A stretch of 64,000 nucleotides of DNA from Kordiimonas sediminis (GTDB taxonomy: Bacteria; Pseudomonadota; Alphaproteobacteria; Sphingomonadales; Kordiimonadaceae), in the NCBI RefSeq assembly GCF_014656395.1, contig NZ_BNCI01000002.1:620001-684000 (forward strand), in the 5' to 3' direction. This document shows, piece by piece, positions 37,294 to 46,962 of this stretch (its first letter is position 1; every line of letters starts with the position of its first letter). Below the pieces are notes generated by a model that was not told the DNA's origin, searched no databases, and saw only the letters and a list, made by a program, of their open reading frames with translations. Position numbers and translations under genes: made by a program.

Positions 37294-38262
37294 ATGGGTA
37301 AACTTGTTTTAGACAGGGTCTTGGTCCTGGAGATGGTAAGAGTGACCGAGGCAGCGGCTGTAGCCTGTCACAAGTGGATTGGGCGCGGTGATGAAAAAGC
37401 AGCTGACGCTGCTGCGGTGAAAGCAATGCGTGAATCACTGAATGACCTGTCAATTGACGGCACAGTTGTTATCGGTGAAGGCGAGCGTGACGAAGCACCA
37501 ATGCTCTATATCGGTGAAAAAGTCGGTAAAGGCGGCGTGAAGGCAGATATCGCGCTGGATCCGCTAGAGGGTACGACTATCTGTGCAAAGGCTATGCAGA
37601 ATTCTTTGGCGGTTATTGCCATTGCGCAGGAAGGCTGTCTTTTGAACGCACCTGACGTTTACATGGATAAAATCGCTGTTGGCGGTGGCTTGCCAGAGGG
37701 TGTTGTTGATCTGGACAATACAATCGAAGAGAATGTCAAGGCAGTTGCCAAGGCAAAGGGCCAAGCAGTTGAAGATACCATGGTTTGTGTGCTGGACCGT
37801 CCACGTCATGCAAAAATGATTGATGAACTTCGCGCCCTTGGTTGCGGTGTAACATTGATTGGTGACGGTGACGTCGCGGGTGTTATCGCAACTACGAACC
37901 CGGATACAGGTATTGATATGTACATGGGCTCTGGCGGCGCACCGGAAGGTGTTCTGGCTGCTGCGGCACTACGCTGTACCGGTGGTCAAATTCAGGGCCG
38001 TCTGACGTTCCGTAATGACGATGAACGTGCACGGGCTGCCAAATGGGGCATTGAAGACCTGAACCGCAAATATGACACCAAGGACATGGCAAAAGGCGAT
38101 GTGATTTTTGCCGCGACCGGTGTAACCGATGGTTCCATGTTGTCAGGTGTTCGTAAGACTTCCCATGGGTACGAGACTGAGACAGTAGTCATGCGGTCTG
38201 CAAGCAAGACAATTCGTATGGTGAAATCTGTTCATGGGCCAAACCACTTTGGTCATGCATAA
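37294..38262 (+). CDS. glpX: Class II fructose-1,6-bisphosphatase
   Basis: A 322-residue Li-sensitive type phosphatase of gluconeogenesis. Seen: 'GRGDEKAADAAAVKAMRESLN', 'VIGEGERDEAPMLYIGE', the metal/phosphate motif 'DIALDPLEGTTICAK' and 'YMGSGGAPEGVLAAAALRC'. It lies between hom and recJ, the standard alphaproteobacterial order. GGGAG precedes the ATG. Confidence 0.96.
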   Translation: MGKLVLDRVLVLEMVRVTEAAAVACHKWIGRGDEKAADAAAVKAMRESLNDLSIDGTVVIGEGERDEAPMLYIGEKVGKGGVKADIALDPLEGTTICAKAMQNSLAVIAIAQEGCLLNAPDVYMDKIAVGGGLPEGVVDLDNTIEENVKAVAKAKGQAVEDTMVCVLDRPRHAKMIDELRALGCGVTLIGDGDVAGVIATTNPDTGIDMYMGSGGAPEGVLAAAALRCTGGQIQGRLTFRNDDERARAAKWGIEDLNRKYDTKDMAKGDVIFAATGVTDGSMLSGVRKTSHGYETETVVMRSASKTIRMVKSVHGPNHFGHA

Positions 38263-38271
38263 GGTGGTGTC

Positions 38272-40086
38272 TTGACTACACTTCAGGATACTGGAAATTC
38301 TGCGGCGGACCCCTTCCTGGGGGTTCGCCGTTCTGCTATGGAGCAAGAGTGGGTGTTGCGCCCCTGTATCGATAGGGAAGCAGAGGCCCTGGCAAGTAGA
38401 ATGTCAATTTCTATCACTCTTGCACGTATACTTTGTGCCCGAAACGTGCCGGAAGAGACAATCGCATCCTTTCTCAATCCTTCCCTGCGGGACAGTATGC
38501 CTGATCCTTCAGTGGTACTGGATATGGACAAGGCTGTTACCCGTATTGTCCGCGCACTTCAGCAAAAAGAACGGATTGCCATATTTGGCGATTATGATGT
38601 TGACGGCGCCACATCAAGTGCGGTGCTGAAACGATTTTTTGATGCGGTTGGTGCAAAAGATACATTGATCTATATACCAGACCGTATGGCAGAAGGGTAC
38701 GGCCCTAATGCAGCTGCGATGACTGCGCTTCGGGATCAGGGTGTTGATGTTGTCATTACAGTTGACTGCGGTACTTTATCTTTCGCACCGCTTCAACATG
38801 CCAAAGATATCGGCCTAGATGTTATTGTGGTTGATCACCACAAGGCTGAGCCAGAGTTGCCGCCGGCGGTTGCGGTTGTAAACCCTAACCGGCTTGATGA
38901 CGACAGCGATCTGGGGCACCTAGCTGCTGTCGGTGTAGCCTACTTGCTTGCAATTGCCGTTAATCGTGCACTTCGCGGAGCAGGGTGGTTCACGCCTGAG
39001 CAGGCAGAGCCAAATTTACTGGGCCTGCTGGATATCGTAGCACTTGGTACGGTATGCGATGTGGTACCGCTTGTCGGCCTGAACAGAGCCTTTGTCGCGC
39101 AAGGTCTTAAGGTAATGGCTAAGAGGCAGAATGCAGGTATTGCGGCACTCTCAGACGTTGCAAGGGTAAGCGAGGCGCCAAATACATACCATGCCGGTTT
39201 TTTATTGGGGCCACGTGTCAATGCAGGGGGCAGGGTTGGCAGCTCGGAACTAGGGGCGAAACTTTTAACCACTAATGACCGGATGACTGCTTCCATGATT
39301 GCAGAGCAGTTAAATGGTTATAATCAGGATCGGCAGGCAATTGAACAGCATGTGCTGTCTGAGGCACTTGAAATGGCGGAGCGTATTGTCGGGCTGGACG
39401 GTAAACCGCCAGCAGTGCTTGTTGTGGCTAGTGAAGGCTGGCATCCGGGTGTTATCGGGATCGTCGCCAGTCGGTTAAAAGACAAATACCGTGTTCCGAC
39501 ATTCGTAATCGCAATCGAAGATGGCGAAGGCAAGGGGTCTGGACGGTCTATCAGTGGTGTTGACCTCGGTGCAGGCGTTATAGAGGCGGTTCAGAGGGGA
39601 ATACTTGTCAAAGGGGGCGGTCATGCCATGGCGGCAGGATTGACTGTCGCACCGGACAGGATAGACGATCTGACAAGCTTTCTGACAGACATGCTTGGTA
39701 AGGCCGTAGAAAAGGCCTCAGAGGCGCGCAAGCTGGTTATTGATGTGTCCATTAGCATGATGGGTGCAACACCGTCACTGGTGGACGATATTGAAACCTT
39801 AGGCCCCTTTGGTGTTGGAAACTCTGCACCCAGATTCGCGATCCCTGATGTCGTTATTACAAAGGCAGACAGGGTCGGTCAGAATCACGTCCGGGTCATT
39901 GCGAAGGGAAAAGACGGCGGGTCGATGAAAGTTATGGCCTTTCGTCAGGCGGATGAACCTCTTGGACAAATGTTATTGAATGGTGTTGGTCAGCATTTTC
40001 ATTTGGCTGGAAAACTGAAAAAAGACCTGTGGACGGGGGCTCCGAAGGTTGAAATGACCCTCGAAGATGCAGCCCCAAGACACTAG
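38272..40086 (+). CDS. recJ: Single-stranded-DNA-specific exonuclease RecJ
   Basis: A 604-residue DHH-family 5'-3' exonuclease used in recombination and repair. Metal motifs: 'AIFGDYDVDGATSSAVLKRF', 'VITVDCGT', 'VIVVDHHKAEPELPP' and 'GFLLGPRVNAGGRV'; the DHHA1 region has 'GKGSGRSISGVDLGAGVIEA' and 'GGHAMAAGLTV'. The start is TTG 38272 behind AAGGTGG, 9 bases after the glpX stop. Confidence 0.95.
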   Translation: MTTLQDTGNSAADPFLGVRRSAMEQEWVLRPCIDREAEALASRMSISITLARILCARNVPEETIASFLNPSLRDSMPDPSVVLDMDKAVTRIVRALQQKERIAIFGDYDVDGATSSAVLKRFFDAVGAKDTLIYIPDRMAEGYGPNAAAMTALRDQGVDVVITVDCGTLSFAPLQHAKDIGLDVIVVDHHKAEPELPPAVAVVNPNRLDDDSDLGHLAAVGVAYLLAIAVNRALRGAGWFTPEQAEPNLLGLLDIVALGTVCDVVPLVGLNRAFVAQGLKVMAKRQNAGIAALSDVARVSEAPNTYHAGFLLGPRVNAGGRVGSSELGAKLLTTNDRMTASMIAEQLNGYNQDRQAIEQHVLSEALEMAERIVGLDGKPPAVLVVASEGWHPGVIGIVASRLKDKYRVPTFVIAIEDGEGKGSGRSISGVDLGAGVIEAVQRGILVKGGGHAMAAGLTVAPDRIDDLTSFLTDMLGKAVEKASEARKLVIDVSISMMGATPSLVDDIETLGPFGVGNSAPRFAIPDVVITKADRVGQNHVRVIAKGKDGGSMKVMAFRQADEPLGQMLLNGVGQHFHLAGKLKKDLWTGAPKVEMTLEDAAPRH

Positions 40087-40131
40087 TCAGAATTAGTTTA
40101 CAAGAATATGAAAGAAAATATGAGAAAACAG

Positions 40132-40160
40132 TTGACCCAACCTGATCGGGTAGGTATTTA
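40132..40160 (+). promoter_or_regulatory. Promoter of the tRNA-Glu pair
   Basis: TTGACC (40132-40137), a 17-base spacer, TATTTA (40155-40160), 20 bases before the first tRNA. Strong sigma-70-type match. Confidence 0.65.
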
Positions 40161-40180
40161 AGCGCTCGTTCGGTGCAAAC

Positions 40181-40256
40181 GGTCCCTTCGTCTAGTGGCC
40201 TAGGACGCCGCCCTTTCACGGCGGAAACACGGGTTCGAGTCCCGTAGGGATCACCA
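40181..40256 (+). tRNA. tRNA-Glu (TTC), copy 1
   Basis: Acceptor arms GGTCCCT and AGGGATC, discriminator A and encoded CCA. Anticodon stem CCGCC/GGCGG with loop CTTTCAC gives anticodon TTC. T arm contains GGTTCGAGTCC. 76 nt. Confidence 0.97.
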
Positions 40257-40283
40257 TCGTTGCACCTGGCCATAAATCTGGAT

Positions 40284-40359
40284 GGTCCCTTCGTCTAGTG
40301 GCCTAGGACGCCGCCCTTTCACGGCGGAAACACGGGTTCGAGTCCCGTAGGGATCACCA
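40284..40359 (+). tRNA. tRNA-Glu (TTC), copy 2
   Basis: Identical in all 76 bases to the copy 27 bases upstream, while the flanking bases differ. It is probably read from the same promoter; no second promoter is visible in the 27-base spacer. Confidence 0.97.
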
Positions 40360-40467
40360 GCTTTACTTCTTTATTTCCTGATATTTAATGCACGTGATAC
40401 TCCCCACCCGGGGATATGTATTTGTGCATTTGTGATTAGCTAAGAATGCCAGATGTGCAGTTTTACG

Positions 40468-41229
40468 CTACTGCTTCAACAGACCTTCAACAAATTCACC
40501 TTCAGGCAAGTCAAGTGGGGCTTCGCCGCGGGCATATTGTTCCAGTAATTCTGTTTGTGTTGCGTAGCCGGCACCTTCACGAATGTCCGATTCAATCGCA
40601 ACTTTCAGTCCAAAAGGGTTTTGTGTTTCAACAGCCTTGATAACTTCGACGTGCCGGTCCGTGAAATAATGATCTTCCATGTTGGACAGGGCAAGCCGGT
40701 GTAGCGGCCCTAGTTGCAGCCACAGTCCCTCAATGAGCGGCATGGACACAGGATTAGGGTGCGCCTCATACAAGCACCGGTGAAATGCCTGATTTTGAAT
40801 GATCGTTTGCTCTGGGTCCTGTCTGCGTAATGCCTCATTCTGAAGCTCGTTCAAAATAGCCATTTGGGACAGAATTTCTTCTGTTACATAAGGTAGAGCA
40901 CGCTCTGCCGCATGGGTTTCCAGCAAAATGCGTAGTTGCAAAACTTCTGACAGCTTTGCAGGTGACATGGTTGGTACCTCAACTCTGCGATTTGCCTTGA
41001 GATGAAGCGCCCCTTCCGATGTAAGTCGCCATAATGCTTCACGGGCAGGCATCGCACTGACACACAGCATGTTGGCGATACCACGAATGGTCAGGGCCAT
41101 GCCTGGCTGTACCTGGCCGGACATGACGGCGTACCGCAGGGCACGATATACCCATTCCTGAGCAGTCTCGGTATCGGATCGCTCAATGGCGCTGAAATTA
41201 ATGCCGTACTGATTTACTGTTTTTGTCAT
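40468..41229 (-). CDS. GntR family regulator with FCD domain
   Basis: A 253-residue transcription factor. The winged helix (about residues 20-85) contains 'WVYRALRYAVMSGQVQPGMALTIRGIANMLCVSAMPAREALWRLTSEGAL'. The rest is a helical FCD-type ligand domain with 'RILLETHAAERALPYV', 'FHRCLYEAHPN' and 'DRHVEVIKAVETQNPFGLKVAIESDI', containing the likely metal-binding His and Asp residues. It is the last of seven tightly spaced leftward genes of polyamine breakdown. FCD regulators usually bind GT-N4-AC palindromes; the pair of TGTGATCACA sites at the head of the operon fits, so it is the likely local repressor. Confidence 0.9.
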   Translation of the reverse strand: MTKTVNQYGINFSAIERSDTETAQEWVYRALRYAVMSGQVQPGMALTIRGIANMLCVSAMPAREALWRLTSEGALHLKANRRVEVPTMSPAKLSEVLQLRILLETHAAERALPYVTEEILSQMAILNELQNEALRRQDPEQTIIQNQAFHRCLYEAHPNPVSMPLIEGLWLQLGPLHRLALSNMEDHYFTDRHVEVIKAVETQNPFGLKVAIESDIREGAGYATQTELLEQYARGEAPLDLPEGEFVEGLLKQ

Positions 41230-41238
41230 ACTGAGTGC

Positions 41239-42618
41239 CTATGCAATTAACCAGAAACCAACCAGTGACAGCGATGCCGCCAGCAAGCCATAAGGTAGTT
41301 GTGTCAGAGCATGCTTGATGGGTGTTGTACCACAGCTTTGAGCCGTAAGGACCGTCGCATCCGAATATAAACAGGCATGAGAGCCAAAAGTGGATGCGGA
41401 GAGTGTTGCGCCAATGATCAGGGAAGGATTAGCGCCAGTAGACCGCGTAAGCTCTGCAATGATAGGGATTGCAATGACAAATACCCCCCAGCTTGACCCA
41501 GTGGCAAAGGCAATAAATCCCATAACAGCGAACACAATCATCGGCAGGGTTTCTGCGGAGATGAAAGAAGCAGTGGCATCAAGGATATATACGGTCAGTC
41601 CAAGCTGGTCGTTAGCATCCTTAAGCGTGTAGGCAGCGAAGATTATCGCGCAGGCTTCTATCATTGTTTTAAAGCCGTCTATGATTGTGCTGAAGGTGTC
41701 ATGATGATCAAGAATGCGCGCAGAAAGTATATAGACACACATTAGTGCGAGAGTGACATACACCGCCTTTAGAAAGTCTAAATCGAAGAAAAAGGTGAAG
41801 CCAACGAGAGAAAAAAGAGGAAGGATAAACAGAAGGATACTGACGTTTGTGCCTTCTTTCCTTTTAATAGCTGTGTGTGTGTCGACAAAATTTGGCTCGC
41901 CGTGCGGGACAGGGACCCCCTCATCGCCAGAGGCCAATGCCAAATCTTCCGCTTTTTTCATTGGGCCGATGGTCGGAATAATGCCTTTTGCCACCAGCGG
42001 CACAAGGATGATGGCAATGATAGGATACAGCATATATGGGATTGACTGCGCATAGAGAGCAATTCCCTGACCTTCGGCCGCGAGTTCTGCGTCCACAAGC
42101 AAGCCCCCAAAGAATACACCCCAAGTGGAAATGGGGATAATAACGCTTACTGGCGCTGCGGTACTGTCGACAACATAGGCCAGCATTTCGCGGGACACTT
42201 TGAATTTGTCTGTAATTTTGCGCATGGTCGCACCGACCATCATGCTGTTGAAGTAATCATCGACGAATAATGCGATACCTAGCGCCCACGTAGACATCAG
42301 GCTGGATGAGCGGGATTTGATCCTGTTAGCTGCAAAATCTATGAAAGTTTGCATGGCGCCTGTTCGGACCAGAAGTGCAATCAGGCTACCCATTGCACCA
42401 CAAACAAGGACGATCCAGGTGAAATCTTCATCCTGCATCGTCCGAAGTGTCATGTCGGTGAATTCACCGATAAATCCGGTGCCTGCGACCTGTATAGATC
42501 CAATAACGGCACCAATGAGGAGGGCTTCTATGGGGCGACGCAACAAGACGGCCAGTATTAAAACTATCGCCGTAGGTAGAATGGACAAAATTCCATACGT
42601 AGCAGTTGTGTCTTCCAT
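41239..42618 (-). CDS. NhaC family Na+/H+ antiporter-type permease
   Basis: A 459-residue integral membrane protein with about 11 hydrophobic helices. The family is recognisable from 'SILPTAIVLILAVLLRRPIEALLIGAVIGSI', 'FVDDYFNSMMVGATMRKITDKFKVSREMLAYVVDSTAAPVSVIIPISTWG' and 'ATGSSWGVFVIAIPIIAELT ... LSASTFGSHACLYSDATVL'. Relatives exchange Na+ for H+ or for amine-containing substrates. It is the only transporter in the operon, so it may move a polyamine or related compound. Its ATG follows a G-rich ribosome site. Confidence 0.9.
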   Translation of the reverse strand: MEDTTATYGILSILPTAIVLILAVLLRRPIEALLIGAVIGSIQVAGTGFIGEFTDMTLRTMQDEDFTWIVLVCGAMGSLIALLVRTGAMQTFIDFAANRIKSRSSSLMSTWALGIALFVDDYFNSMMVGATMRKITDKFKVSREMLAYVVDSTAAPVSVIIPISTWGVFFGGLLVDAELAAEGQGIALYAQSIPYMLYPIIAIILVPLVAKGIIPTIGPMKKAEDLALASGDEGVPVPHGEPNFVDTHTAIKRKEGTNVSILLFILPLFSLVGFTFFFDLDFLKAVYVTLALMCVYILSARILDHHDTFSTIIDGFKTMIEACAIIFAAYTLKDANDQLGLTVYILDATASFISAETLPMIVFAVMGFIAFATGSSWGVFVIAIPIIAELTRSTGANPSLIIGATLSASTFGSHACLYSDATVLTAQSCGTTPIKHALTQLPYGLLAASLSLVGFWLIA

Positions 42619-42639
42619 TTAGCCCCCCCGTAGTAACCC

Positions 42640-44136
42640 CTAAAGCTGAACCCAAGTAGTTTTCAGATTGGTGTATTTTTCCATGGCGTGCAAGGACTTA
42701 TCTCTGCCGAAACCACTTTGTTTATATCCACCGAACGGAATAGTCATGTCGCCCGTCGGATCCCAGCAGTTTACCCAAATTGTGCCGGCCTGCAGTGCAC
42801 GCGCAACACGGTGTGCACGACTGATGTTTTCACTCCAGACCGCAGCAGCAAGACCGTAGATGGTGCTGTTAGCGATTTTGATAGCTTCTTCTTCACCGTC
42901 AAATTCAATAACAGAGAGAACCGGGCCGAAAATTTCTTCACGAGCAATGGTCATTTCAGGGGTTACGCCGTCAAATATTGTCGGGGAGACGAAATATCCA
43001 CCAGTTTCTGTTCGCGCAGCATCACCACCTGTTCTCAGATTTGCGCCTTCTTTCTTCGCGATATCAATATATTCCAGAATACGCTTATACTGTTGGTCGT
43101 CGACAATGGCACCGAGATTGGTCTTCGGGCAAAGCGGTTCACCGGGAACCCAATATTTTGCAGCTTTCAGTACCTTCTCAAGGAATTCATCCTTGATTTT
43201 CCTGTCCAGAAGAAGGCGAGAGCCAGCAGTACAGACTTCTCCCTGGTTAAAGAAGATCGCACCTGCTGCTGCCTTGGCAGCTGCATCAAGGTCAGGGCAA
43301 TCAGCCATGACGATATGAGCAGATTTACCGCCACATTCAAGAGCAACACGCTTTAGGTTGCTTTGACCGGAATATTCCATGAAATATTTACCGACCTGCG
43401 TGGAGCCTGTGAACACAAGCCCGTCAACATCCATATGGAGACCAAGGGCTTTCCCCGCGGTGTGACCAAGTCCAGGTACAACGTTTAGAACGCCTGCTGG
43501 AATGCCTGCTTCAACAGCAAGTTCTGCTAGTCTTAGTGCTGAAAGAGGTGACTGCTCAGCTGGTTTCAGGACAACACAGTTACCGGTCGCAAGGGCAGGG
43601 CCAAGTTTCCATGCTGCCATAACAAGAGGGAAGTTCCACGGAACGACCGCGCCCACAACACCAAGCGGTTCGCGCGTTACCATTGCCAGTGCTGAAGGGT
43701 CAGTTGGTGCAATCTCGTCCAACGTTTTATCTGCAGCTTCACCGTACCAGCGCATTGTGTTGATCGTACCGTTAAGATCAATGGCAAGGGCATCAGAAAT
43801 AGGCTTGCCCATGTCCATGACCTCAAGCACTGCGAGTTCTTCTTTGTTTTTTGCAATCAGGTCAGCAAATTTAACAAGGATACGTCCCCGTTTGTTCGGG
43901 TGCATGTTTGACCATACACCACTGTCAAATGTTGCGCGGGCATTTGCGACTGCTTTGTTGACATCTGCAACGTCACAGCTTGCAACCTTGGCAATCACTT
44001 CGCCAGACGCAGGGTTAATGGTATCAAATGTCTCACCAGATACAGCATCGACCCATTCACCGCCAATGTATGCCTGTGTTCGAATGGTCGCATTTGCTGC
44101 AACGGATTGATAATATTGTAAGTTTTTTTCTGTCAT
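42640..44136 (-). CDS. puuC: Aldehyde dehydrogenase, PuuC-like
   Basis: A 498-residue NAD(P)-dependent aldehyde dehydrogenase. Seen: 'VGAVVPWNFPLVMAAWKLGPAL', 'FTGSTQVGKYFMEYSG', catalytic Glu in 'ALECGGKSAHIVM' and catalytic Cys in 'FFNQGEVCTAGSRLLL', then 'EEIFGPVLSVIEFD' and 'IPFGGYKQSGFGRDKSLHAMEKYT'. The context supports oxidation of gamma-glutamyl-gamma-aminobutyraldehyde (or 4-aminobutanal) in putrescine breakdown. AAGGAGGT, a near-perfect ribosome site, precedes the ATG; it is 12 bases after the aminotransferase gene. Confidence 0.92.
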   Translation of the reverse strand: MTEKNLQYYQSVAANATIRTQAYIGGEWVDAVSGETFDTINPASGEVIAKVASCDVADVNKAVANARATFDSGVWSNMHPNKRGRILVKFADLIAKNKEELAVLEVMDMGKPISDALAIDLNGTINTMRWYGEAADKTLDEIAPTDPSALAMVTREPLGVVGAVVPWNFPLVMAAWKLGPALATGNCVVLKPAEQSPLSALRLAELAVEAGIPAGVLNVVPGLGHTAGKALGLHMDVDGLVFTGSTQVGKYFMEYSGQSNLKRVALECGGKSAHIVMADCPDLDAAAKAAAGAIFFNQGEVCTAGSRLLLDRKIKDEFLEKVLKAAKYWVPGEPLCPKTNLGAIVDDQQYKRILEYIDIAKKEGANLRTGGDAARTETGGYFVSPTIFDGVTPEMTIAREEIFGPVLSVIEFDGEEEAIKIANSTIYGLAAAVWSENISRAHRVARALQAGTIWVNCWDPTGDMTIPFGGYKQSGFGRDKSLHAMEKYTNLKTTWVQL

Positions 44137-44148
44137 GTGTGTACCTCC

Positions 44149-45537
44149 TTAAAGGACGCCTAAATCTTTTGCGGTCAGGTCAAGAGCACGTCTTGCTTTT
44201 GTGACCAGCTCGTCAATCTCATCCTTAGTGATGATGATTGGTGGGGAAAGAATCATGGTGTTGCCCACACTACGCATAACAAGCCCGTTGTTAAAGCAGT
44301 GCTCACGGCAAATGAAACCTGCGTCAGAACCTTCTACTTCGAAGCGTTCTTTTGTTTTCTTGTCTTTAACAAGCTCTATCGCGCCAAGGAAGCCAAGTCC
44401 CCGTGTTTCGCCGACAATAGGATGGTCGGAAAGGCTGGCCAATTGTTCCTGGAAATAGTCAATTCTGTCTTTGGCTCCCTCACCAATCAGATTGTCCCGT
44501 TCCATGATTTCAATGTTTTTCAGCGCAACAGCACAGGCAACCGGGTGGCCACTGTATGTAAAACCGTGAACCATTTCCTCGTCACCGTCACGGATGGTTT
44601 TTGCAAGATCACCGCCCATGGCGACAGCTGAAATCGGCTGATAACCAGATGATAAGCCCTTTGCCATCGTGATGATGTCAGGTTCAATGTCAAAATACTG
44701 ACTACCAAACCATTCGCCTGTACGGCCCCAGCCGCAGATCACTTCATCACACCACATGATAATACCGTATTTGCGGCAAACCGCTTCCACCTTCTTCCAG
44801 TAGCCTGGTGGAGGTGGAATCATGCCTCCGGCGCCCATGACAGGTTCGCCGACAAAAGCCGCTACATTTTCGGGGCCGACTTCAAGAATTTTATCTTCAA
44901 TGGCCTTTACGCAAACATCTGTAAACTCTTCCGGTGTCAAATCACCCCCATTTTCAAAATAGTAGGGAGCAGGGCTGACATGGTGAATGCCTTCAATCGG
45001 CAGGTCAAATTGTGGGTGCATGCCAGTCAGGCCGCACAAGGATGCAGCAACAGTGGTTGAGCCGTGATATGCACGATCACGGGAAATAAACTGTTTACGC
45101 TGCGGCTGCCCTTTCAGGTTCCAGTAATATTTGATCAGCTTATAGGCCGTATCAACTGCTTCTGAACCAGAGGTAGCAAAATGAACCTGATCAATGTTGC
45201 CAGGGGCTTTTTCTGCAATTTTTGCAGCAAGTTCAATGGCATATGGCTGAGATGTCATGAAGAAAAGATTGTAATAAGGCAGCTGACGCATAGCATTTGT
45301 TGCAGCTTCAACCAGTTCTTCGTTGCCGTAGCCGATTTGGGTGCACCATAGACCCGCCATGCCGTCCAGGATTTTGTTACCCTCACTGTCGAAGATATAG
45401 ACACCTTCTGCGCCAGTAACGATTCTGGCGCCCTTTTTGCGAAGGTCAGGGTGAGACATAAATGGGTGCAGCAAATGGGCAGAATCTTTATCCTGCCACT
45501 GTTTGGTGCTGTTTGATTTTAAATGTGGTGCGTTCAT
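44149..45537 (-). CDS. Class III aminotransferase (putrescine/omega-amino acid type)
   Basis: A 462-residue PLP enzyme resembling putrescine-pyruvate and beta-alanine/GABA aminotransferases. Seen: 'GMAGLWCTQIGYGNEELVEAA', 'VHFATSGSEAVDTAYKLIKYYW', 'SRDRAYHGSTTVAASLCG', 'IMWCDEVICGWGRTGEWFGS' and the PLP lysine in 'MAKGLSSGYQPISAVAMGG'. It could deaminate putrescine directly or transaminate GABA made by the PuuABCD-type route. ATG 45537 behind AGAGGTCC is chosen; the frame extends 51 bases further with no similarity. Confidence 0.92.
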   Translation of the reverse strand: MNAPHLKSNSTKQWQDKDSAHLLHPFMSHPDLRKKGARIVTGAEGVYIFDSEGNKILDGMAGLWCTQIGYGNEELVEAATNAMRQLPYYNLFFMTSQPYAIELAAKIAEKAPGNIDQVHFATSGSEAVDTAYKLIKYYWNLKGQPQRKQFISRDRAYHGSTTVAASLCGLTGMHPQFDLPIEGIHHVSPAPYYFENGGDLTPEEFTDVCVKAIEDKILEVGPENVAAFVGEPVMGAGGMIPPPPGYWKKVEAVCRKYGIIMWCDEVICGWGRTGEWFGSQYFDIEPDIITMAKGLSSGYQPISAVAMGGDLAKTIRDGDEEMVHGFTYSGHPVACAVALKNIEIMERDNLIGEGAKDRIDYFQEQLASLSDHPIVGETRGLGFLGAIELVKDKKTKERFEVEGSDAGFICREHCFNNGLVMRSVGNTMILSPPIIITKDEIDELVTKARRALDLTAKDLGVL

Positions 45538-45554
45538 ATTAGGACCTCTTACTA

Positions 45555-46916
45555 TTATACTGACAACAGTAGGTATTTTGTTTCCCAAGGGCTTAGGTAT
45601 GAAGAGAAGCTTTCATACTCCAGCTCTTTGGCATCGAGATACGTTTCGACGAAACCTTCGCCAAGGATCTCTTTCAGCGGCTCACAGCGCCGCATGTTCT
45701 TGATACTATCCAGGAAGTGACGTGGTAGTGCCCGGCCTCTGGCTTCATAAGCGGACCCTTTAAATTCAGGTGATGCTTTCAAGCCTTCCTTCATGCCCAA
45801 ATAACCACAGGCAAGGGATGTGGCGATTGCGAAGTATGGGTTCACATCGGAACCCGCTACACGGTTCTCCACGCGGCGGCTTTCTGGTGTTCCTTCTGGC
45901 ACCCGCAGCCCTACTGAACGGTTTTCACGGCTCCAGTGAGTGTTGGTGGGCGCAGACAATCCTGAACTAAACCGGCGATAGCTGTTCACGAACGGGGCAA
46001 TCAGCGGCATTGCATGCTGCAAATAATGTTGCAGACCAGCAATGTGGTTCAGGAATAGTGGTGAGTTTTCACCGTTCGGGCCACAGAAAATATTCTTACC
46101 TGTCTCGATATCGACAACCGACTGGTGAATATGCATAGCACTACCAAAATTATCAGGGTAGGGGCTTGCCATGAAACTGGCGAACATATCATGCCGGATT
46201 GCGACCTGTTTGATGATGCGTTTGAACAAGAAAGACTGATCCGCAACATTCAGCGCAGGCCCGTGGAATACATTAAACTCAAACTGGGCAGGCCCAGCTT
46301 CGTGAATGAGTGTATCAACCTGCACGTTCTGTGCTTCGCATGCATCGTAAATTTCATCAAAGAAGGGTGCGAATTCGTCCAGACTGTCGATAGAATATGG
46401 AGACGAGCCAGTATCCCTGCGACCAGAAACCCCAATTGGGGAAATGGGCGAAGATTCAACATCGTCCTGTTTGTCCAGCAGATAGAACTCAAATTCCGGC
46501 GCGACGATTGGTAGCCAACCTTCATCCTCATAGAGTTTCATCACACGCTTCAGTACCTGACGAGGTGAAAATTCTACTGTATCGCCGTTGTTCAGTTCTG
46601 CATCGCAGATAACACTGACTGTAGGCTCAACCTGCCACGGGGTGAAACACATTGTGTCCAGATCCGGGACAAGAATAACATCCCGTTCTGTTTCACTTAA
46701 ATATTTGTTCAGGGCATAATCGCCATGAATGGTCATGCCAAAAATGGTTTCAGGCAGGCGAAGTCCGCGGGACTTCAGTCCCTCGATGAATTTGACCCGA
46801 GGCATGGACTTTCCGCGGGCAATCCCGGCGTTATCAGAAACCATGCATTCAATGTCATCAACATTCTCTGCTTTTAACCATCTATCCAGATCTTCGATGC
46901 GCTCTGCATCATACAT
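45555..46916 (-). CDS. puuA: Glutamine synthetase-like ligase, PuuA-type (copy 1)
   Basis: A 453-residue enzyme of the glutamine synthetase superfamily. Visible: 'SDNAGIARGKSMPRVKFIEG', 'PEFEFYLLDKQDD', 'HEAGPAQFEFNVFHG', 'SAMHIHQSVVDIETGKNIF', 'NSYRRFSSGLSAPTNTHWSRENRSVGLRVP' and 'RVENRVAGSDVNPYFAIATSLACGYLG'. The adenylylation-site motif of true GlnA is absent, as in gamma-glutamylpolyamine synthetases, which join glutamate to putrescine with ATP. Neighbouring puuD, puuC and an aminotransferase gene support this use. A paralogue lies on the other arm of the locus. Confidence 0.9.
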   Translation of the reverse strand: MYDAERIEDLDRWLKAENVDDIECMVSDNAGIARGKSMPRVKFIEGLKSRGLRLPETIFGMTIHGDYALNKYLSETERDVILVPDLDTMCFTPWQVEPTVSVICDAELNNGDTVEFSPRQVLKRVMKLYEDEGWLPIVAPEFEFYLLDKQDDVESSPISPIGVSGRRDTGSSPYSIDSLDEFAPFFDEIYDACEAQNVQVDTLIHEAGPAQFEFNVFHGPALNVADQSFLFKRIIKQVAIRHDMFASFMASPYPDNFGSAMHIHQSVVDIETGKNIFCGPNGENSPLFLNHIAGLQHYLQHAMPLIAPFVNSYRRFSSGLSAPTNTHWSRENRSVGLRVPEGTPESRRVENRVAGSDVNPYFAIATSLACGYLGMKEGLKASPEFKGSAYEARGRALPRHFLDSIKNMRRCEPLKEILGEGFVETYLDAKELEYESFSSYLSPWETKYLLLSV

Positions 46917-46962
46917 AGATCACCATTCAGATCCCGTTGCCGGGAGGTCTGTCCTCTGTAGT

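Noticed and set aside
40181-40359. Tandem tRNA-Glu as an integration scar
   Set aside because: Both copies are complete and identical, with different short flanks and no integrase or element nearby; a simple gene duplication is enough.
42688-43356. 222-residue open frame on the plus strand
   Set aside because: It is antisense to the aldehyde dehydrogenase gene, has low-quality composition and no ribosome site.
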